64,000 bases of DNA, from the NCBI RefSeq assembly GCF_021728295.1, contig NZ_JAKJXE010000008.1:310001-374000 (forward strand), in the 5' to 3' direction. Source of the DNA: Pseudomonas petrae. GTDB lineage: Bacteria; Pseudomonadota; Gammaproteobacteria; Pseudomonadales; Pseudomonadaceae. The position numbers and the translations under genes are program-made. Of the stretch, positions 1 through 8,297 are shown piece by piece. How positions within the stretch are numbered: the first letter of the stretch is position 1; each line of letters begins with the position of its first letter. The notes beneath the pieces were generated by a model. That model was not told the origin of the DNA. It made no database searches and saw only the letters and a list, made by a program, of their open reading frames with translations.

Positions 1-626
1 AGCCGCGCCGCTTCTTTCTGTTCCTGATCCAGGGACTGCATGGCGGTCATCAGAATCAGGATCGCGAAGGGCAGCCACTGCCACGACACGATGATGATGA
101 TCGACAGCATCGGGTAATTCGCCAGCCAGTCCACCGGCTGAGCGCCGAACAGCTTCCAGACCCAGGCGAGGATGCCGGACACCGGGTGGAAAATCAGGTT
201 CTTCCAGATCAGCGCGCTGACCGTCGGCATGATGAAAAACGGCGAAATCAGCAGCACGCGCACGATGCCACGACCGAAGAACTCACTGGCTTCCAGCAGC
301 GCCGAAATCAACACACCAAGGATCACGCTGATGGCCAGCACGCTGCCGACCAGCAACAGCGTGTTCATGGCGCCGGGCAGAAAACCTGCGTCGGTGACGA
401 AGAATTCGAAGTTCTCAAGCCCGACGAATTCGTTTTCGCCGGGGTTGAGCAGGTTGTAGCGGATCAGCGAAAAGTAGATGGTCATGCCCAGTGGCACGAT
501 CATCCAGACCAGCAGCAACAGCACCGACGGGCTGACCAGAAACCAGCCGGGCTTGGTGACACTGCCTTTGGCGGACGACTTATCGTCAGCTGCGGCGGTG
601 CGTGGGGTGAGGGTTGAGGTGTTCAT
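1..626 (-). CDS. mtlF: Polyol/sugar ABC transporter permease, MtlF-like (partial, cut by window start)
   Basis: Inner-membrane permease of a carbohydrate ABC importer. It starts at ATG 624-626 and runs off the left edge. The visible ~208 residues have a short polar N-terminus, a first membrane segment (LVSPSVLLLLVWMIVPLG), further hydrophobic spans, and at the edge LDQEQKEAA, the start of the EAA loop that docks on the ATPase. It lies 75 bp downstream of the binding protein gene and in the same direction, as in the mannitol/sorbitol mtlEFGK operons of fluorescent pseudomonads. The family call is secure. The substrate (mannitol, sorbitol or arabitol) is inferred from the neighbours. Confidence 0.85.
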   Translation of the reverse strand, partial: MNTSTLTPRTAAADDKSSAKGSVTKPGWFLVSPSVLLLLVWMIVPLGMTIYFSLIRYNLLNPGENEFVGLENFEFFVTDAGFLPGAMNTLLLVGSVLAISVILGVLISALLEASEFFGRGIVRVLLISPFFIMPTVSALIWKNLIFHPVSGILAWVWKLFGAQPVDWLANYPMLSIIIIVSWQWLPFAILILMTAMQSLDQEQKEAAR

Positions 627-701
627 GTTGACTCCGAACCGGGCAAAAGCGTGAACGTGGGCGGCAGGCAATTGGCGCCTGCCGCCTTCAAGCAGCGGGT
701 G

Positions 702-2024
702 TCAGCCCTTCTTCGGGTAACCCGCGCGCTTCATTTCACGCTCGACCACGTTTTGCGCGCTGGTCAGGGCCTGATCCACGCTGGATGTGCCCACCAGTGC
801 TGCCGAGAACTGTTGGCCGACGGAGGTGCCGATCGACTGGAACTCGGGGATAGTCACCAACTGGATGCCTACGTACGGAACCGGCTTGAGGGTCGGCGCC
901 TTCGGCGTGACGGCCTTGAGGGATTCCAGGGTGATGTTGGCGAACGGCGCGGCTTGTTTGTAGGCATCGGTGTAGGTCGATGCGCGGGTGCCTGGCGGTA
1001 CGTTGGAGACGCCGTCTTTCTCGGCCACCAGCGCGGCGTACTCTTTAGACGTGGCCCATTCGGTGAAGGCGCGCGCGTCCTTGTCGTTCTTCGCGCTGGT
1101 CGGGATCGCCAGAGCCCACGAGTACAGCCACGCCGAGCCCTTGTCGGTGACTTCATGGGGCGCATAGGTGAAGCCTACGCTGTCAGCCACTTTGCTCTGT
1201 GATTTGTCGGTGACGAACGAGCCGGCGACGCTGGCATCCACCCAGATCGCGCATTTACCGCTGTTGAACAGCGCGAGGTTTTCGTTGAAGCCGTTGCTGG
1301 AGGCACCGGGAGGTCCGTCTTTCTTCATCACGTTAGTGTAGAAGGTCAGCGCGTTCTTCCATTCAGGCTGGTCGAATTGCGGCTTCCACTGTTCGTCGAA
1401 CCAGCGGGCGCCGAACGAGTTGGCGATGGTGGTGATCAGCGCCATGTTCTCGCCCCAGCCGGCCTTGCCGCGCAGGCAGATGCCGTACTGTTCCTTGGAC
1501 TTGTCGGTGAGCTTGTCGGCGTATTCGGAGATCTGCGTCCAGGTCGGACGTTCCGGCATGGTCAGGCCGGCTGCCTTGAACAGGTCTTTGCGGTAGTAGG
1601 TGATCGAGCTTTCTGCGTAGAACGGCAGGGCGAAGAGTTTGCCGTCGACCGACAAGCCATCGCGTACCGACGGGAATACGTCGTCCAGCGCGTAGGACGC
1701 AGGCAGATTGGTCATTTCCTTGAGCCAGCCCTTGGCGCCCCAGAGTGAGGCTTCGTACATGCCGATGGTCAACACGTCGAACTGGCCGCCTTTGGTGGCG
1801 ATGTCGGTGGTCAGACGCTGACGCAGTACGTTTTCTTCCAGCACGACCCACTTGAGCTTGATGTCCGGGTGCTGTTCTTCGAAGGTCTTGGACAGCCGCT
1901 GCATGCGGATCATGTCGCTGTTGTTGACGGTGGCGATGGTCACATCACCGGCAGTGGCGGCGGTGCAGAGAGACAGGAGGGTCAGACAGGTACCGGCAAG
2001 GAGAACATTTGCAGAGGTCTTCAT
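702..2024 (-). CDS. mtlE: Polyol ABC transporter substrate-binding protein MtlE
   Basis: Periplasmic binding protein of family 1 (440 aa) that delivers mannitol-type polyols to the MtlF/G permease. The N-terminus is a clear Sec signal peptide (MKTSANVLLAGTCLTLLSL, then ATAGD). The mature part has the family pattern of a solute-binding protein, with the conserved stretch AGWGENMALI. An AGGAG Shine-Dalgarno sits just upstream of ATG 2024. It is the first gene of the operon that continues into the permease, and the AraC-type regulator lies immediately upstream. The 241-bp gap to that regulator presumably holds the operon promoter. Substrate is inferred from similarity to the P. fluorescens mannitol system. 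Confidence 0.88.
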   Translation of the reverse strand: MKTSANVLLAGTCLTLLSLCTAATAGDVTIATVNNSDMIRMQRLSKTFEEQHPDIKLKWVVLEENVLRQRLTTDIATKGGQFDVLTIGMYEASLWGAKGWLKEMTNLPASYALDDVFPSVRDGLSVDGKLFALPFYAESSITYYRKDLFKAAGLTMPERPTWTQISEYADKLTDKSKEQYGICLRGKAGWGENMALITTIANSFGARWFDEQWKPQFDQPEWKNALTFYTNVMKKDGPPGASSNGFNENLALFNSGKCAIWVDASVAGSFVTDKSQSKVADSVGFTYAPHEVTDKGSAWLYSWALAIPTSAKNDKDARAFTEWATSKEYAALVAEKDGVSNVPPGTRASTYTDAYKQAAPFANITLESLKAVTPKAPTLKPVPYVGIQLVTIPEFQSIGTSVGQQFSAALVGTSSVDQALTSAQNVVEREMKRAGYPKKG

Positions 2025-2265
2025 TTATCACTCCTCTTCTGCGCCCAGGCGACGACAGAAGCTTGGTTATTGTTTTTGTTTCTTCCGGAGGTCTGGAAGA
2101 ATGTCAGTTGATTACAGCCTTGTACGCGCTGGTTGACAAATCCTGCGACGCACTTGAACTGATACTTTTTTGCACTGGGAATTCCGACGGCCACGTCGTG
2201 GAACTGCACCAGCGCATGGTGCGGGGCAGTTCCAGCGTAGTTGAAGGGCGCGAAGGGGCAACGAA

Positions 2266-3171
2266 TCAGTACAGGTTTTGTTCGGTCAGGCGCTGCACGG
2301 CAAGGCGGCGATAGTGCGAAGGGGTCATGCCTTTGAGCTTCTGAAAGCGCCGATTGAAGTTGGAGATGTTATTGAAACCCGACTCGAAGCAGACGTCGGT
2401 CACCGGCCGGTCGCCATCGGCGAGCAGTTCGCAGGACTTGCTGATGCGCAGCCGGTTGACGAACTCGACGAAGCAGCGCCCGGTGGCCTGCTTGAACACG
2501 CGGGAAAAATAGGTCGGCTTCATGCCCAGGTAGTCCGCCACTTCTTCCAGCGGCAGCTCGCGGGCGTAGTGGGTGAAAATGTATTCGACGGCTTTGTTGG
2601 TGCGCTCCACGGCGTGATCGTCGGACAGCCGGGACGCGGTGGTGCCCGACAGCAGTTGGAAATCATCACTCGCCGCCAGCACTTCCAGCAGAATGAAAAA
2701 GTGCCCCAGCCGGGTCATGCCCGTGGTATCGGCGATCTTTTGCATCAGTTTGGTGGCTTGGCGGATGGTGCGTTTGCAGCGGAATTCGATGCCGTACCGG
2801 GCACGTTCGAGCAGCGGCGCCAGGGTCTTGAGTTCGGCGAACACCTGATTGCCGCTTTCGAGCAGCTCTTCGGTGAAATTCACCAGCATGTCGCGCTTGG
2901 GCACGACCTCGTCTTCTTCGATCTGGCTGATCCAGTTGTGCGGAAGATTGGGGCCGGTGAGAAACAGCGTCTCGGGGTAGAAATTGCCGATGTAATCGCC
3001 GACGAAGACCTTGCCGGAACTGGCGACGATCAGGTGCAGCTCGTATTCCTTGTGGAAATGCCAGCGCACGAGCGGGCAGGGAAAACCGTGCTCGCGGTAG
3101 ATGATCGACAGCCCATTGTGGTCATCCATCAGCTCGTAGGAAGGGTCGGTGACTCTTGTTGTTTTGGTCAT
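2266..3171 (-). CDS. mtlR: AraC-family transcriptional activator MtlR
   Basis: Transcription factor of 301 aa with an N-terminal cupin-like ligand domain (the conserved RWHFHKEYELH stretch near residue 40) and a C-terminal double helix-turn-helix (about residues 190-295, including GFNNISNFNRRF and the closing KGMTPSHYRRL). Pseudomonas MtlR proteins have this length and activate the mtlEFGK polyol operon, which here lies directly downstream in the same direction. There is no strong Shine-Dalgarno before ATG 3171, so translation may be weak. Confidence is high for the family and good for the mannitol role. Confidence 0.87.
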   Translation of the reverse strand: MTKTTRVTDPSYELMDDHNGLSIIYREHGFPCPLVRWHFHKEYELHLIVASSGKVFVGDYIGNFYPETLFLTGPNLPHNWISQIEEDEVVPKRDMLVNFTEELLESGNQVFAELKTLAPLLERARYGIEFRCKRTIRQATKLMQKIADTTGMTRLGHFFILLEVLAASDDFQLLSGTTASRLSDDHAVERTNKAVEYIFTHYARELPLEEVADYLGMKPTYFSRVFKQATGRCFVEFVNRLRISKSCELLADGDRPVTDVCFESGFNNISNFNRRFQKLKGMTPSHYRRLAVQRLTEQNLY

Positions 3172-3273
3172 GCGGGTGCCGGTCTGGAGAATGGCGTGGG
3201 GTTAATGTGCACTATTTGCCGGGCGGAATACAGACGCGGGTTTTAAACAGATGCAGATGAACGCACGAATTCA

Positions 3274-4208
3274 GTGGGACCGGCTTTAGCCGGGAAGAGG
3301 CCGTTTTGAGCGCCATCAATCCTGCAGAGTGACGTTCGACGCTTTCCCGGCTAAAGCCAGACCTACAGGTCGAACGCGGTGTTCCAGTAGGACCGGCTTC
3401 AGCCGGGAAGAGGCCGTTTTGAGCGCCATCAATCCTGCGGCGTGGCATCCCACGCTTTCCCGGCTAAAGCCAGTCCTACAGGTTGAACGCGGTGCTTCAG
3501 TAGGGCCGGCTTCAGCCGGGAAGAGGCCAGTCTAAGCACCATCAAATATGCGGCGTGACGTCCGACGCTTTCCCGGCTAAAGCCAGTCCTACAGTTTGAA
3601 CGCGGTGCTTCAGTAGGACCGGCTTCAGCCGGGAAGAGGCCAGCCTGAGCACCATCAATTCTGCAGAGTGACGTCCGACGCTTTCCCGGCTAAAGCCAGT
3701 CCTACAGGTTGAACGCGGTGTTTCAGTAGGACCGGCTTCAGCCGGGAAGAGGCCGTTTTGAGCGCCATCAATCCTGCAGAGTGACGTTCGACGCTTTCCC
3801 GGCTAAAGCCAGACCTACAGGTCGAACGCGGTGCTTCAGTAGGACCGGCTTCAGCCGGGAAGAGGCCAGTCTAAGCACCATCAAATATGCGGCGTGACGT
3901 CCGACGCTTTCCCGGCTAAAGCCAGTCCTACAGGCTACACGCGGTGTTTTAGTAGGACCGGCTTCAGCCGGGAAGAGGCCAGTCTAAGCACCATCAAATA
4001 TGCGGCGTGACGTCCGACGCTTTCCCGGCTAAAGCCAGTCCTACAGGTTGAACGCGGTGCTTCAGTAGGACCGCCTTCAGCCGGGAAGAGGCCAGTCTAA
4101 GCACCATCAATTCTGCAGAGTGACGTTCGACGCTTTCCCGGCTAAAGCCAGACCTACAGGTCGAACGCGGTGTTCCAGTAGGACCGGCTTCAGCCGGGAA
4201 GAGGCCAG
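3274..4208. repeat. Tandem REP/BIME array, 113-bp period, nine units
   Basis: The motif CGGCTTCAGCCGGGAAGAGG (or its CTTTAGCC variant) begins at 3281, 3394, 3507, 3620, 3733, 3846, 3959, 4072 and 4185, an exact 113-bp step each time. Between successive copies sits the inverted partner (TTTCCCGGCTAAAGCCAG). The array is therefore eight full BIME units plus a last half unit. Units differ by scattered substitutions: for example the connecting sequence reads GCCGTTTTGAGCGCCATCAA in some and GCCAGTCTAAGCACCATCAA in others, and the copy at 4072 has a broken palindrome (CGCCTTCAGCCGG). It lies between mtlR and cobF. No coding potential is evident. Confidence 0.95.
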
Positions 4209-4324
4209 TCTAAGCGCCATCAATTCTGCGGAGTGACGCTCGTCTGCGGAGTGGACTAACCATACCCATCAACAACCCGATACGCTGATGCACCTTGCGA
4301 ATGCCTTCAGAGAACCGCCACCCC

Positions 4325-5086
4325 ATGAAAAAAATCCACGTCATCGGCATCGGCGCGGGCAATCCCGAGCACATCACCGTTCAGGCGATCAAGGCGCTGA
4401 ACAGCACCCAGGTGTTTTTCATCCTCGACAAGGGGTACGCCAATGACGACCTGCTGGCGTTGCGCCGGGACATTTGCGAGCGCTACATCGAGGGGCATGA
4501 CTATCGTCTGGTGCAGGTGAGCGATCCCAGGCGCAAGGGCGATGCGCCGTCTTACCGCAGCGGGATCGAACACTGGCACGAGCAGCGCGCCGTGCTGTTC
4601 GAGCAGCTGATCGCCGATGAAATAAAGGCAGGCGAGACCGGCGCGTTTCTGGTGTGGGGCGATCCGGCGCTGTATGACAGCACAATGCGAATTCTCGATC
4701 AGGTGCTCGCCCGCGGCCGTGAATCATTCGCCTACGAAGTCATTCCCGGCATCACCAGCGTGCAGGCGCTCGCCGCCGGGCACCGCATCGGGCTGAACCG
4801 CATCGGCGAACCCATCAACATCACCACCGGCCGGGAGCTTGAAGCGGAGCAGGGCGAGCACATCAGCAACAGCGTGGTGATGCTCGACGCGCATTGCACC
4901 TTCGAGCGGTTCGTCGATCAGGCTTTGCACATCTATTGGGGCGCTTACCTGGGCACCCCTGACGAGATGCTTATTTCAGGCCCGCTGCACGAAGTCAGCG
5001 CGCAGATACGTCAGGCGCGTGAAGCCGCGCGTGCGCAGAAGGGCTGGATCATGGACACCTACCTGTTGCGCCGCGCCGTCAGCTAG
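4325..5086 (+). CDS. cobF: Precorrin-6A synthase (deacetylating) CobF
   Basis: SAM-dependent methyltransferase of the aerobic cobalamin pathway. It methylates C-1 of precorrin-5 and releases acetate. The 253-aa product starts MKKIHVIGIGAGNPEHIT, the tetrapyrrole-methylase glycine-rich N-terminus. It continues with FLVWGDPALYDS (the GDP loop near residue 110) and YEVIPGITSVQALAA. ATG 4325 is chosen over the longer in-frame start at 4295 because the methylase fold begins at MKKIHV. It stands apart from the main cob cluster at 49-60 kb, after a REP array. The gene downstream is convergent. Confidence 0.92.
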   Translation: MKKIHVIGIGAGNPEHITVQAIKALNSTQVFFILDKGYANDDLLALRRDICERYIEGHDYRLVQVSDPRRKGDAPSYRSGIEHWHEQRAVLFEQLIADEIKAGETGAFLVWGDPALYDSTMRILDQVLARGRESFAYEVIPGITSVQALAAGHRIGLNRIGEPINITTGRELEAEQGEHISNSVVMLDAHCTFERFVDQALHIYWGAYLGTPDEMLISGPLHEVSAQIRQAREAARAQKGWIMDTYLLRRAVS

Positions 5087-5096
5087 ACAAAATGCC

Positions 5097-6410
5097 TCAG
5101 GCGTTTTTGTTCTTGGCTTCGATCCACTGCGACATGTACTGCGTGCTTTTGTGCTGATGATGGCGAAGCATCGCGCCGGTGAAGTTGGCCGTGCGGTGGG
5201 CCTGCAGCGTTGCCCGCAGCAAAAGTATGCGTTCGATCAGCACAGCGCAATGGCGGTCATGGCCAAAGCGCGCCGGCAGCAATTGCCAGCCGTCCCGTTG
5301 CGCGTGTTCCCAGCGGCCCTGATCGCTGTAAAGACTGACTGCCGCGTCCGCCAGCCCTTGCGCATCACAGGCCACGGCGCCGGGAAATGCCAGTTCGTCG
5401 TGCATGGCCTCGGCGCCGATGGGCGTGGTGACGGTTGGCGTGCCGCAGATCATGGCATCGATGATCTTGCCCTTGATCCCCGCGCCGAATCGCAACGGCG
5501 CAAGCGATACCCGCGCCGCACCCATCACCTCCAGCGCATCTTCGGCCCAGTTCATGATGTGAAACCCCTGAGCAGCGTTATGCAACGCTGCTGCCTTGGG
5601 CGGCGTATAGGCGCCATACACATGAACCTGAGCGGAGGGCAATTGCGCGCGAATCAGCGGCCAGACGGTGTTTTTCAGCCACAGCACGGCATCCCAGTTC
5701 GGGGCGTGGCGGAAGTTGCCGATGGTGATGAAATGCGCCCGGTCTTCAAAGCGCTGCGGGCAAATGGGCACATCGCGCCGCTCTCGCACAAGCAGCGGTA
5801 CCCAATGCAGCTGGGCGGCGGGCACCGAAAACAGCTCGGTCAACAGGCCGATTTCGACGTCGGACACCATCAGGCTCAGGTCACTGCGGTGGATCGCGGC
5901 GATCTCGCGCTGGGCCAGGTCAGTGGTCGCCATCCGTGTGAACAGCTGATCCCGAGACGTCTGGAAATAATCCGTCAGGTCCGCATCGGGCTTGCCGTCG
6001 AGCCGTTCCTTGACCGCCTGATGACGGGCATGGCGCAGGCTCTGCAGGTCGGAACTCTCAAGCAGGCGAAGCGCGTTCGGGCAGTGCTTTTCCACCCGCC
6101 AGCCGAACTGCTCTTCCATCAGAAACTGGTCGAACACCACCACGTCGGGCTGCAGTTCACGGATAAAGGCGTCAAAACTGCTGTGATTGAGGGCGATGGC
6201 GACTTCAGTGATGCCCAGCGCGGCCAGGTCCGCCTTGTGCTCGCCTTCGGTAGCGGCGCTGGCGAAGGTGATCTGCCAGCCCTGTTCGAGAAAACAGTCG
6301 ATCAGCTGCATGACATGCCCGCTGGCCGCAGACGATCGCGGCTCGGGCCAGACGTAGCCAATGATCAGCACATGGATCGGGGATCGCTGCGCCGGTTGCT
6401 CAGTTGCCAA
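5097..6410 (-). CDS. Glycosyltransferase (GT-B fold, family 4-like)
   Basis: 437-aa cytoplasmic glycosyltransferase. The N-terminal Rossmann half begins HVLIIGYVWPEPRSSAASGH (a glycine/serine-rich donor loop). The C-terminal half has ITIGNFRHAPNWDAV, FGAGIKGKIIDAMICGTPTV and TTPIGAEAM, typical of GT-B enzymes that use nucleotide-sugars. It starts at TTG 6410 with AAGGG about 6 nt upstream, overlapping the end of the response-regulator gene by 11 nt, so the two are probably translationally coupled. The acceptor is unknown. The partnership with a stand-alone receiver is unusual for a polysaccharide gene. Confidence 0.8.
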   Translation of the reverse strand: MATEQPAQRSPIHVLIIGYVWPEPRSSAASGHVMQLIDCFLEQGWQITFASAATEGEHKADLAALGITEVAIALNHSSFDAFIRELQPDVVVFDQFLMEEQFGWRVEKHCPNALRLLESSDLQSLRHARHQAVKERLDGKPDADLTDYFQTSRDQLFTRMATTDLAQREIAAIHRSDLSLMVSDVEIGLLTELFSVPAAQLHWVPLLVRERRDVPICPQRFEDRAHFITIGNFRHAPNWDAVLWLKNTVWPLIRAQLPSAQVHVYGAYTPPKAAALHNAAQGFHIMNWAEDALEVMGAARVSLAPLRFGAGIKGKIIDAMICGTPTVTTPIGAEAMHDELAFPGAVACDAQGLADAAVSLYSDQGRWEHAQRDGWQLLPARFGHDRHCAVLIERILLLRATLQAHRTANFTGAMLRHHQHKSTQYMSQWIEAKNKNA

Positions 6411-6762
6411 GAATGCCCTTTACCTTGTCACGCAGCTGGTCGATGGAAAACGGCTTGCCGATATTGTGCATGCCCTCTGGCACATCAACGGAATCCGCGT
6501 AGCCACTGGCGAACAGCACCGGAATGTCCTGGCGAATCTCACGTGCCTTCAGTGCCAGATCTTTACCGTTCATGTCGGGCAGGCCCAGGTCAGTCATCAT
6601 TAAGTCGATGGTCTTGTCAGCGTTGTTCAGAACCGTAAGGGCCTCGGCTGCGTCGGCCGCTTCCAGCACTGTGTACTCAAGCTCCTCGAGGACGTCGACA
6701 ATCAACATCCGGACGATGTTGTCATCTTCGACCACCAGAATCGTGCGGGGTGAATCGGACAT
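6400..6762 (-). CDS. Single-domain response regulator
   Basis: 120-aa CheY-like receiver with no output domain. Visible features are the acidic pair in ILVVEDDNIV, the phosphoacceptor region LMMTDLGLPDMNGKDLA, the SGYAD switch region and IGKPF with the conserved lysine. A good Shine-Dalgarno (AAGGAA) precedes ATG 6762. It is the first gene of a two-gene unit with the glycosyltransferase, and it diverges from the large hybrid kinase that now lies beyond the prophage at 20.2 kb. Before integration the two would have shared one short intergenic region, which makes that kinase a plausible partner (inference). Confidence 0.9.
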   Translation of the reverse strand: MSDSPRTILVVEDDNIVRMLIVDVLEELEYTVLEAADAAEALTVLNNADKTIDLMMTDLGLPDMNGKDLALKAREIRQDIPVLFASGYADSVDVPEGMHNIGKPFSIDQLRDKVKGILGN

Positions 6763-6870
6763 GGCAAGTTCCTTAATTGGGCGGGGAGCGCATCACACGG
6801 CATCGGGGTTTACAGCGTTTCGCTGGGGGCGCAATTGTGACAAGTTCTGCGCCGCAACAACATGATTCAA

Positions 6871-6914
6871 TTGAGTGTAGTGGCTTTTGAATTGCACTCA
6901 AATGTACAGTGCAA
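6871..6914. promoter_or_regulatory. Overlapping inverted repeats upstream of the response-regulator gene
   Basis: Two alternative hairpins or operators share sequence. TTGAGTG (6871-6877) pairs with CACTCAA (6895-6901), and TTGCACT (6892-6898) pairs with AGTGCAA (6908-6914). They lie in the host intergenic region about 110-150 bp upstream of the response-regulator start and 70 bp from the prophage end. The second repeat has operator-like spacing (9-nt centre). No function is known. Confidence 0.4.
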
Positions 6915-6983
6915 GGCCAGTTGTTCTCGATCTATTGTCAGAAAATTCAACCTTATACGTCTGAAGCTGGAGTTTTTGCAGAG

Positions 6984-6996
6984 GTTTACGGCAAAC
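6984..6996 (+). other. attL core repeat of the prophage
   Basis: GTTTACGGCAAAC, repeated exactly at 20190-20202. The flanking bases differ on either side (GAG before and ATC after here; GAA before and TCC after at the other end). The copy lies at the border between host intergenic sequence and the first phage-type motifs, and the partner copy is 45 bp from the integrase start. Integration here did not involve a tRNA gene. Confidence 0.7.
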
Positions 6997-7065
6997 ATCA
7001 ACATGTGTTCACAATCCAGCGCCTACAGGCCTTATCTGGCCCATGATTTGGAGATACCTTGGCAG

Positions 7066-7106
7066 TCGTGACATCTTCGTGACAAGCGTTGTGACAAATC
7101 GTGACA
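7066..7106 (+). promoter_or_regulatory. Four phased TYGTGACA motifs, candidate integrase arm sites (left)
   Basis: TCGTGACA at 7066, TCGTGACA at 7077, TTGTGACA at 7089 and TCGTGACA at 7099. Spacings of 11, 12 and 10 bp place them on about the same face of the helix. The same motif recurs at the other end of the element inside the 5' end of the integrase gene (20100, 20111, and imperfectly at 20148). Position beside the core on both sides fits arm-type integrase binding sites flanking attP. Confidence 0.65.
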
Positions 7107-7125
7107 CCAGAGTTCTACATGTGCG

Positions 7126-7190
7126 CGATAAGGACCCCTCGCAGGCACACGACAAGGACCCCAAGCGAGGCCCCACGGGGGAGTCAGCGT
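7126..7190 (-). terminator. Direct repeat and CCCC/GGGG hairpin resembling a T7 terminator region
   Basis: On the minus strand, downstream of the HNH gene, the sequence runs CCCCCGTGGGGCCTCGC and then twice GGGGTCCTTRTCGYG with a 24-bp period (plus-strand copies at 7126 and 7150). The first part resembles the T7 late terminator stem (CCCC..GGGG followed by CCTC). There is no clean U-tract, so termination is only a suggestion. A 62-codon open frame crossing it looks accidental. Confidence 0.35.
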
Positions 7191-7235
7191 GAGCAATACT
7201 ATTGAGGTGGTCTCAGCCAAAATTTCGCTATTTTA

Positions 7236-7832
7236 TCAAAAGCCCTCATCGCGCCCTAATACAGCCTCATCGGGCAACTGACAGTAATAGCTCTGAGTAT
7301 TCGCGTAGGGACCATGCATGTCCTCAAGGGCCTTCCGCATGATGCTCACCAAGGTATTCAGACCGTTTGAAGAAACGTCACGATCCTCTCGGAATCCCTT
7401 ACCGGGTCGTACCTGCTTGCCGTCAATACCTATGATTCCCTGCACCAGACCCGTTCGGGCGTTGATGTTGATACCCTTTGGATACCAGTCCTGAGAAGCA
7501 GAGCCGAACTTGTTTTGACCATTCTCACCGTGACTGCACGCCCGGAGGTTGCTTGGATGGTTATTGCTGGGGTTACCGTCTGCATGGTCAATTTCAAAAT
7601 CAGCGTCAATCGGACCGAAAGCAATCTCATAGACGACACGGTGCACCATCTTCTTGTTCGGCTGCTTGCCAACCTTCCAGTACCCTTTCGGGGTCTTGCT
7701 GCCTGCTACGTCGCCTCGTTTATAGCCGTGGCCGTTCGTCTTCCACCTAAGACCACTTGGGCTCGTAGCGTCGATCATGAAGCGGTCTTTCGGCTGCAAG
7801 GTGGGTGAGTCTTGTTGGGTATCGGGTTTCAA
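7236..7832 (-). CDS. Phage HNH endonuclease (homing type)
   Basis: 198-aa predicted nuclease. The core is MVHRVVYEIAFGPIDADFE followed by IDHADGNPSNNHPSNLRACS, the His-Asp-Asn pattern of phage HNH_3 enzymes found as free-standing homing genes. TTG 7832 is preferred as start because a strong AAAGGAGG lies 8 nt upstream. A longer frame begins at TTG 7865 but has no such signal. The 5' end overlaps the 3' end of the holin-like frame. It is one of two HNH genes in the remnant, a frequent sign of homing-gene invasion in T7-like phages. Whether it is active is unknown. Confidence 0.75.
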   Translation of the reverse strand: MKPDTQQDSPTLQPKDRFMIDATSPSGLRWKTNGHGYKRGDVAGSKTPKGYWKVGKQPNKKMVHRVVYEIAFGPIDADFEIDHADGNPSNNHPSNLRACSHGENGQNKFGSASQDWYPKGININARTGLVQGIIGIDGKQVRPGKGFREDRDVSSNGLNTLVSIMRKALEDMHGPYANTQSYYCQLPDEAVLGRDEGF

Positions 7833-8034
7833 TTGTTGTACCTCCTTTCTGTCGCCTCGCTTCAATGACCATCCTTACGACCTCAGCCATCACAGCCACC
7901 AAGTAGAACACAGACGACATCCCCAAAGGCTTGGACCAAAGGACCACCTTGAGTAACTCCAAGAGTGACAGCGAGTAAACCAAGAAATCGATAGGTGACA
8001 CGATGGGTAGCCAATGTGCGTAATACAGCGACAC
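7747..8034 (-). CDS. Holin-like small membrane protein (T7 gp17.5-like), possibly frameshifted
   Basis: A 95-aa frame with two hydrophobic stretches (FLVYSLSLLELLKVVLW and SSVFYLVAVMAEVVRMVIEA) followed by a basic tail. This layout, and the FY-VA pattern of the second span, resemble T7 class II holin gp17.5. The start is unclear: GTG 8034 lacks a good ribosome site, whereas a strong AAAGGAGGG precedes ATG 8059 in another frame (56 codons). That suggests a frameshift near the 5' end and loss of function. Its place between gp14 and the HNH gene, downstream of a promoter-like site, fits a late lysis gene. Confidence 0.45.
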   Translation of the reverse strand: MSLYYAHWLPIVSPIDFLVYSLSLLELLKVVLWSKPLGMSSVFYLVAVMAEVVRMVIEARRQKGGTTIETRYPTRLTHLAAERPLHDRRYEPKWS

Positions 8035-8185
8035 AGGTAGTCACCCACTGTGTAGTCATCTCATAGCCCTCCTTTAAGTTGAATTGTGATTAAGGTGGTG
8101 TGATTACACCTACCAGACAGGGCAACCTTAGAGGGACCTTTAAGAGCCAGAAAGAGAGTCTCTCTGTATATATACAAACAGGGGC

Positions 8186-8210
8186 CCTCCAGTAATAGTG
8201 AGTTCTTTTA
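8186..8210 (-). promoter_or_regulatory. Candidate phage RNA polymerase promoter B
   Basis: On the minus strand the sequence reads AAAAGAACTCACTATTACTG, with the core CTCACTAT at 8202-8195. It shares CTCACTATNAC with two other sites in this prophage and resembles T7/T3/gh-1 promoters in the -9 to -2 part. It lies between gp14 and the holin-like gene, immediately downstream of the gp14 terminator. Positions -10 and -11 are A rather than the C seen in gh-1. Confidence 0.5.
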
Positions 8211-8267
8211 AGAAGCCCGGACGACGTGGCCTGTAGAGGTGGTCATTTTGGTCAGAAGGGTCAAAAC

Positions 8268-8294
8268 TGAAAAATAAGGGACCCGAAGGCCCCT
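8268..8294 (-). terminator. Terminator downstream of gp14
   Basis: On the minus strand AGGGGCC-TTCG-GGTCCCT forms a 7-bp stem (one G-U pair) closed by a TTCG tetraloop and followed by TTATTTTTC. It begins 4 nt past the gp14 stop codon, so it should end the transcript that carries gp13 and gp14. Confidence 0.75.
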
Positions 8295-8297
8295 CTG

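Noticed and set aside
186..617. Plus-strand open frame opposite the ABC permease
   Set aside because: Antisense shadow in GC-rich coding DNA; Gln/His-rich translation with no family features, while the minus strand encodes a clear permease.
3274..4208. Regular repeats that could suggest a CRISPR array
   Set aside because: The period is 113 bp, the repeats are inverted REP pairs, and the sequence between them is conserved rather than unique. No cas genes are nearby.
5019..6638. Plus-strand 539-codon frame
   Set aside because: Runs antisense to the glycosyltransferase and response regulator, both of which have recognisable domains.
7032..7220. 62-codon minus-strand frame at the left prophage end
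   Set aside because: Covers the arm-site and terminator-like repeats, with no ribosome site or recognisable motif.
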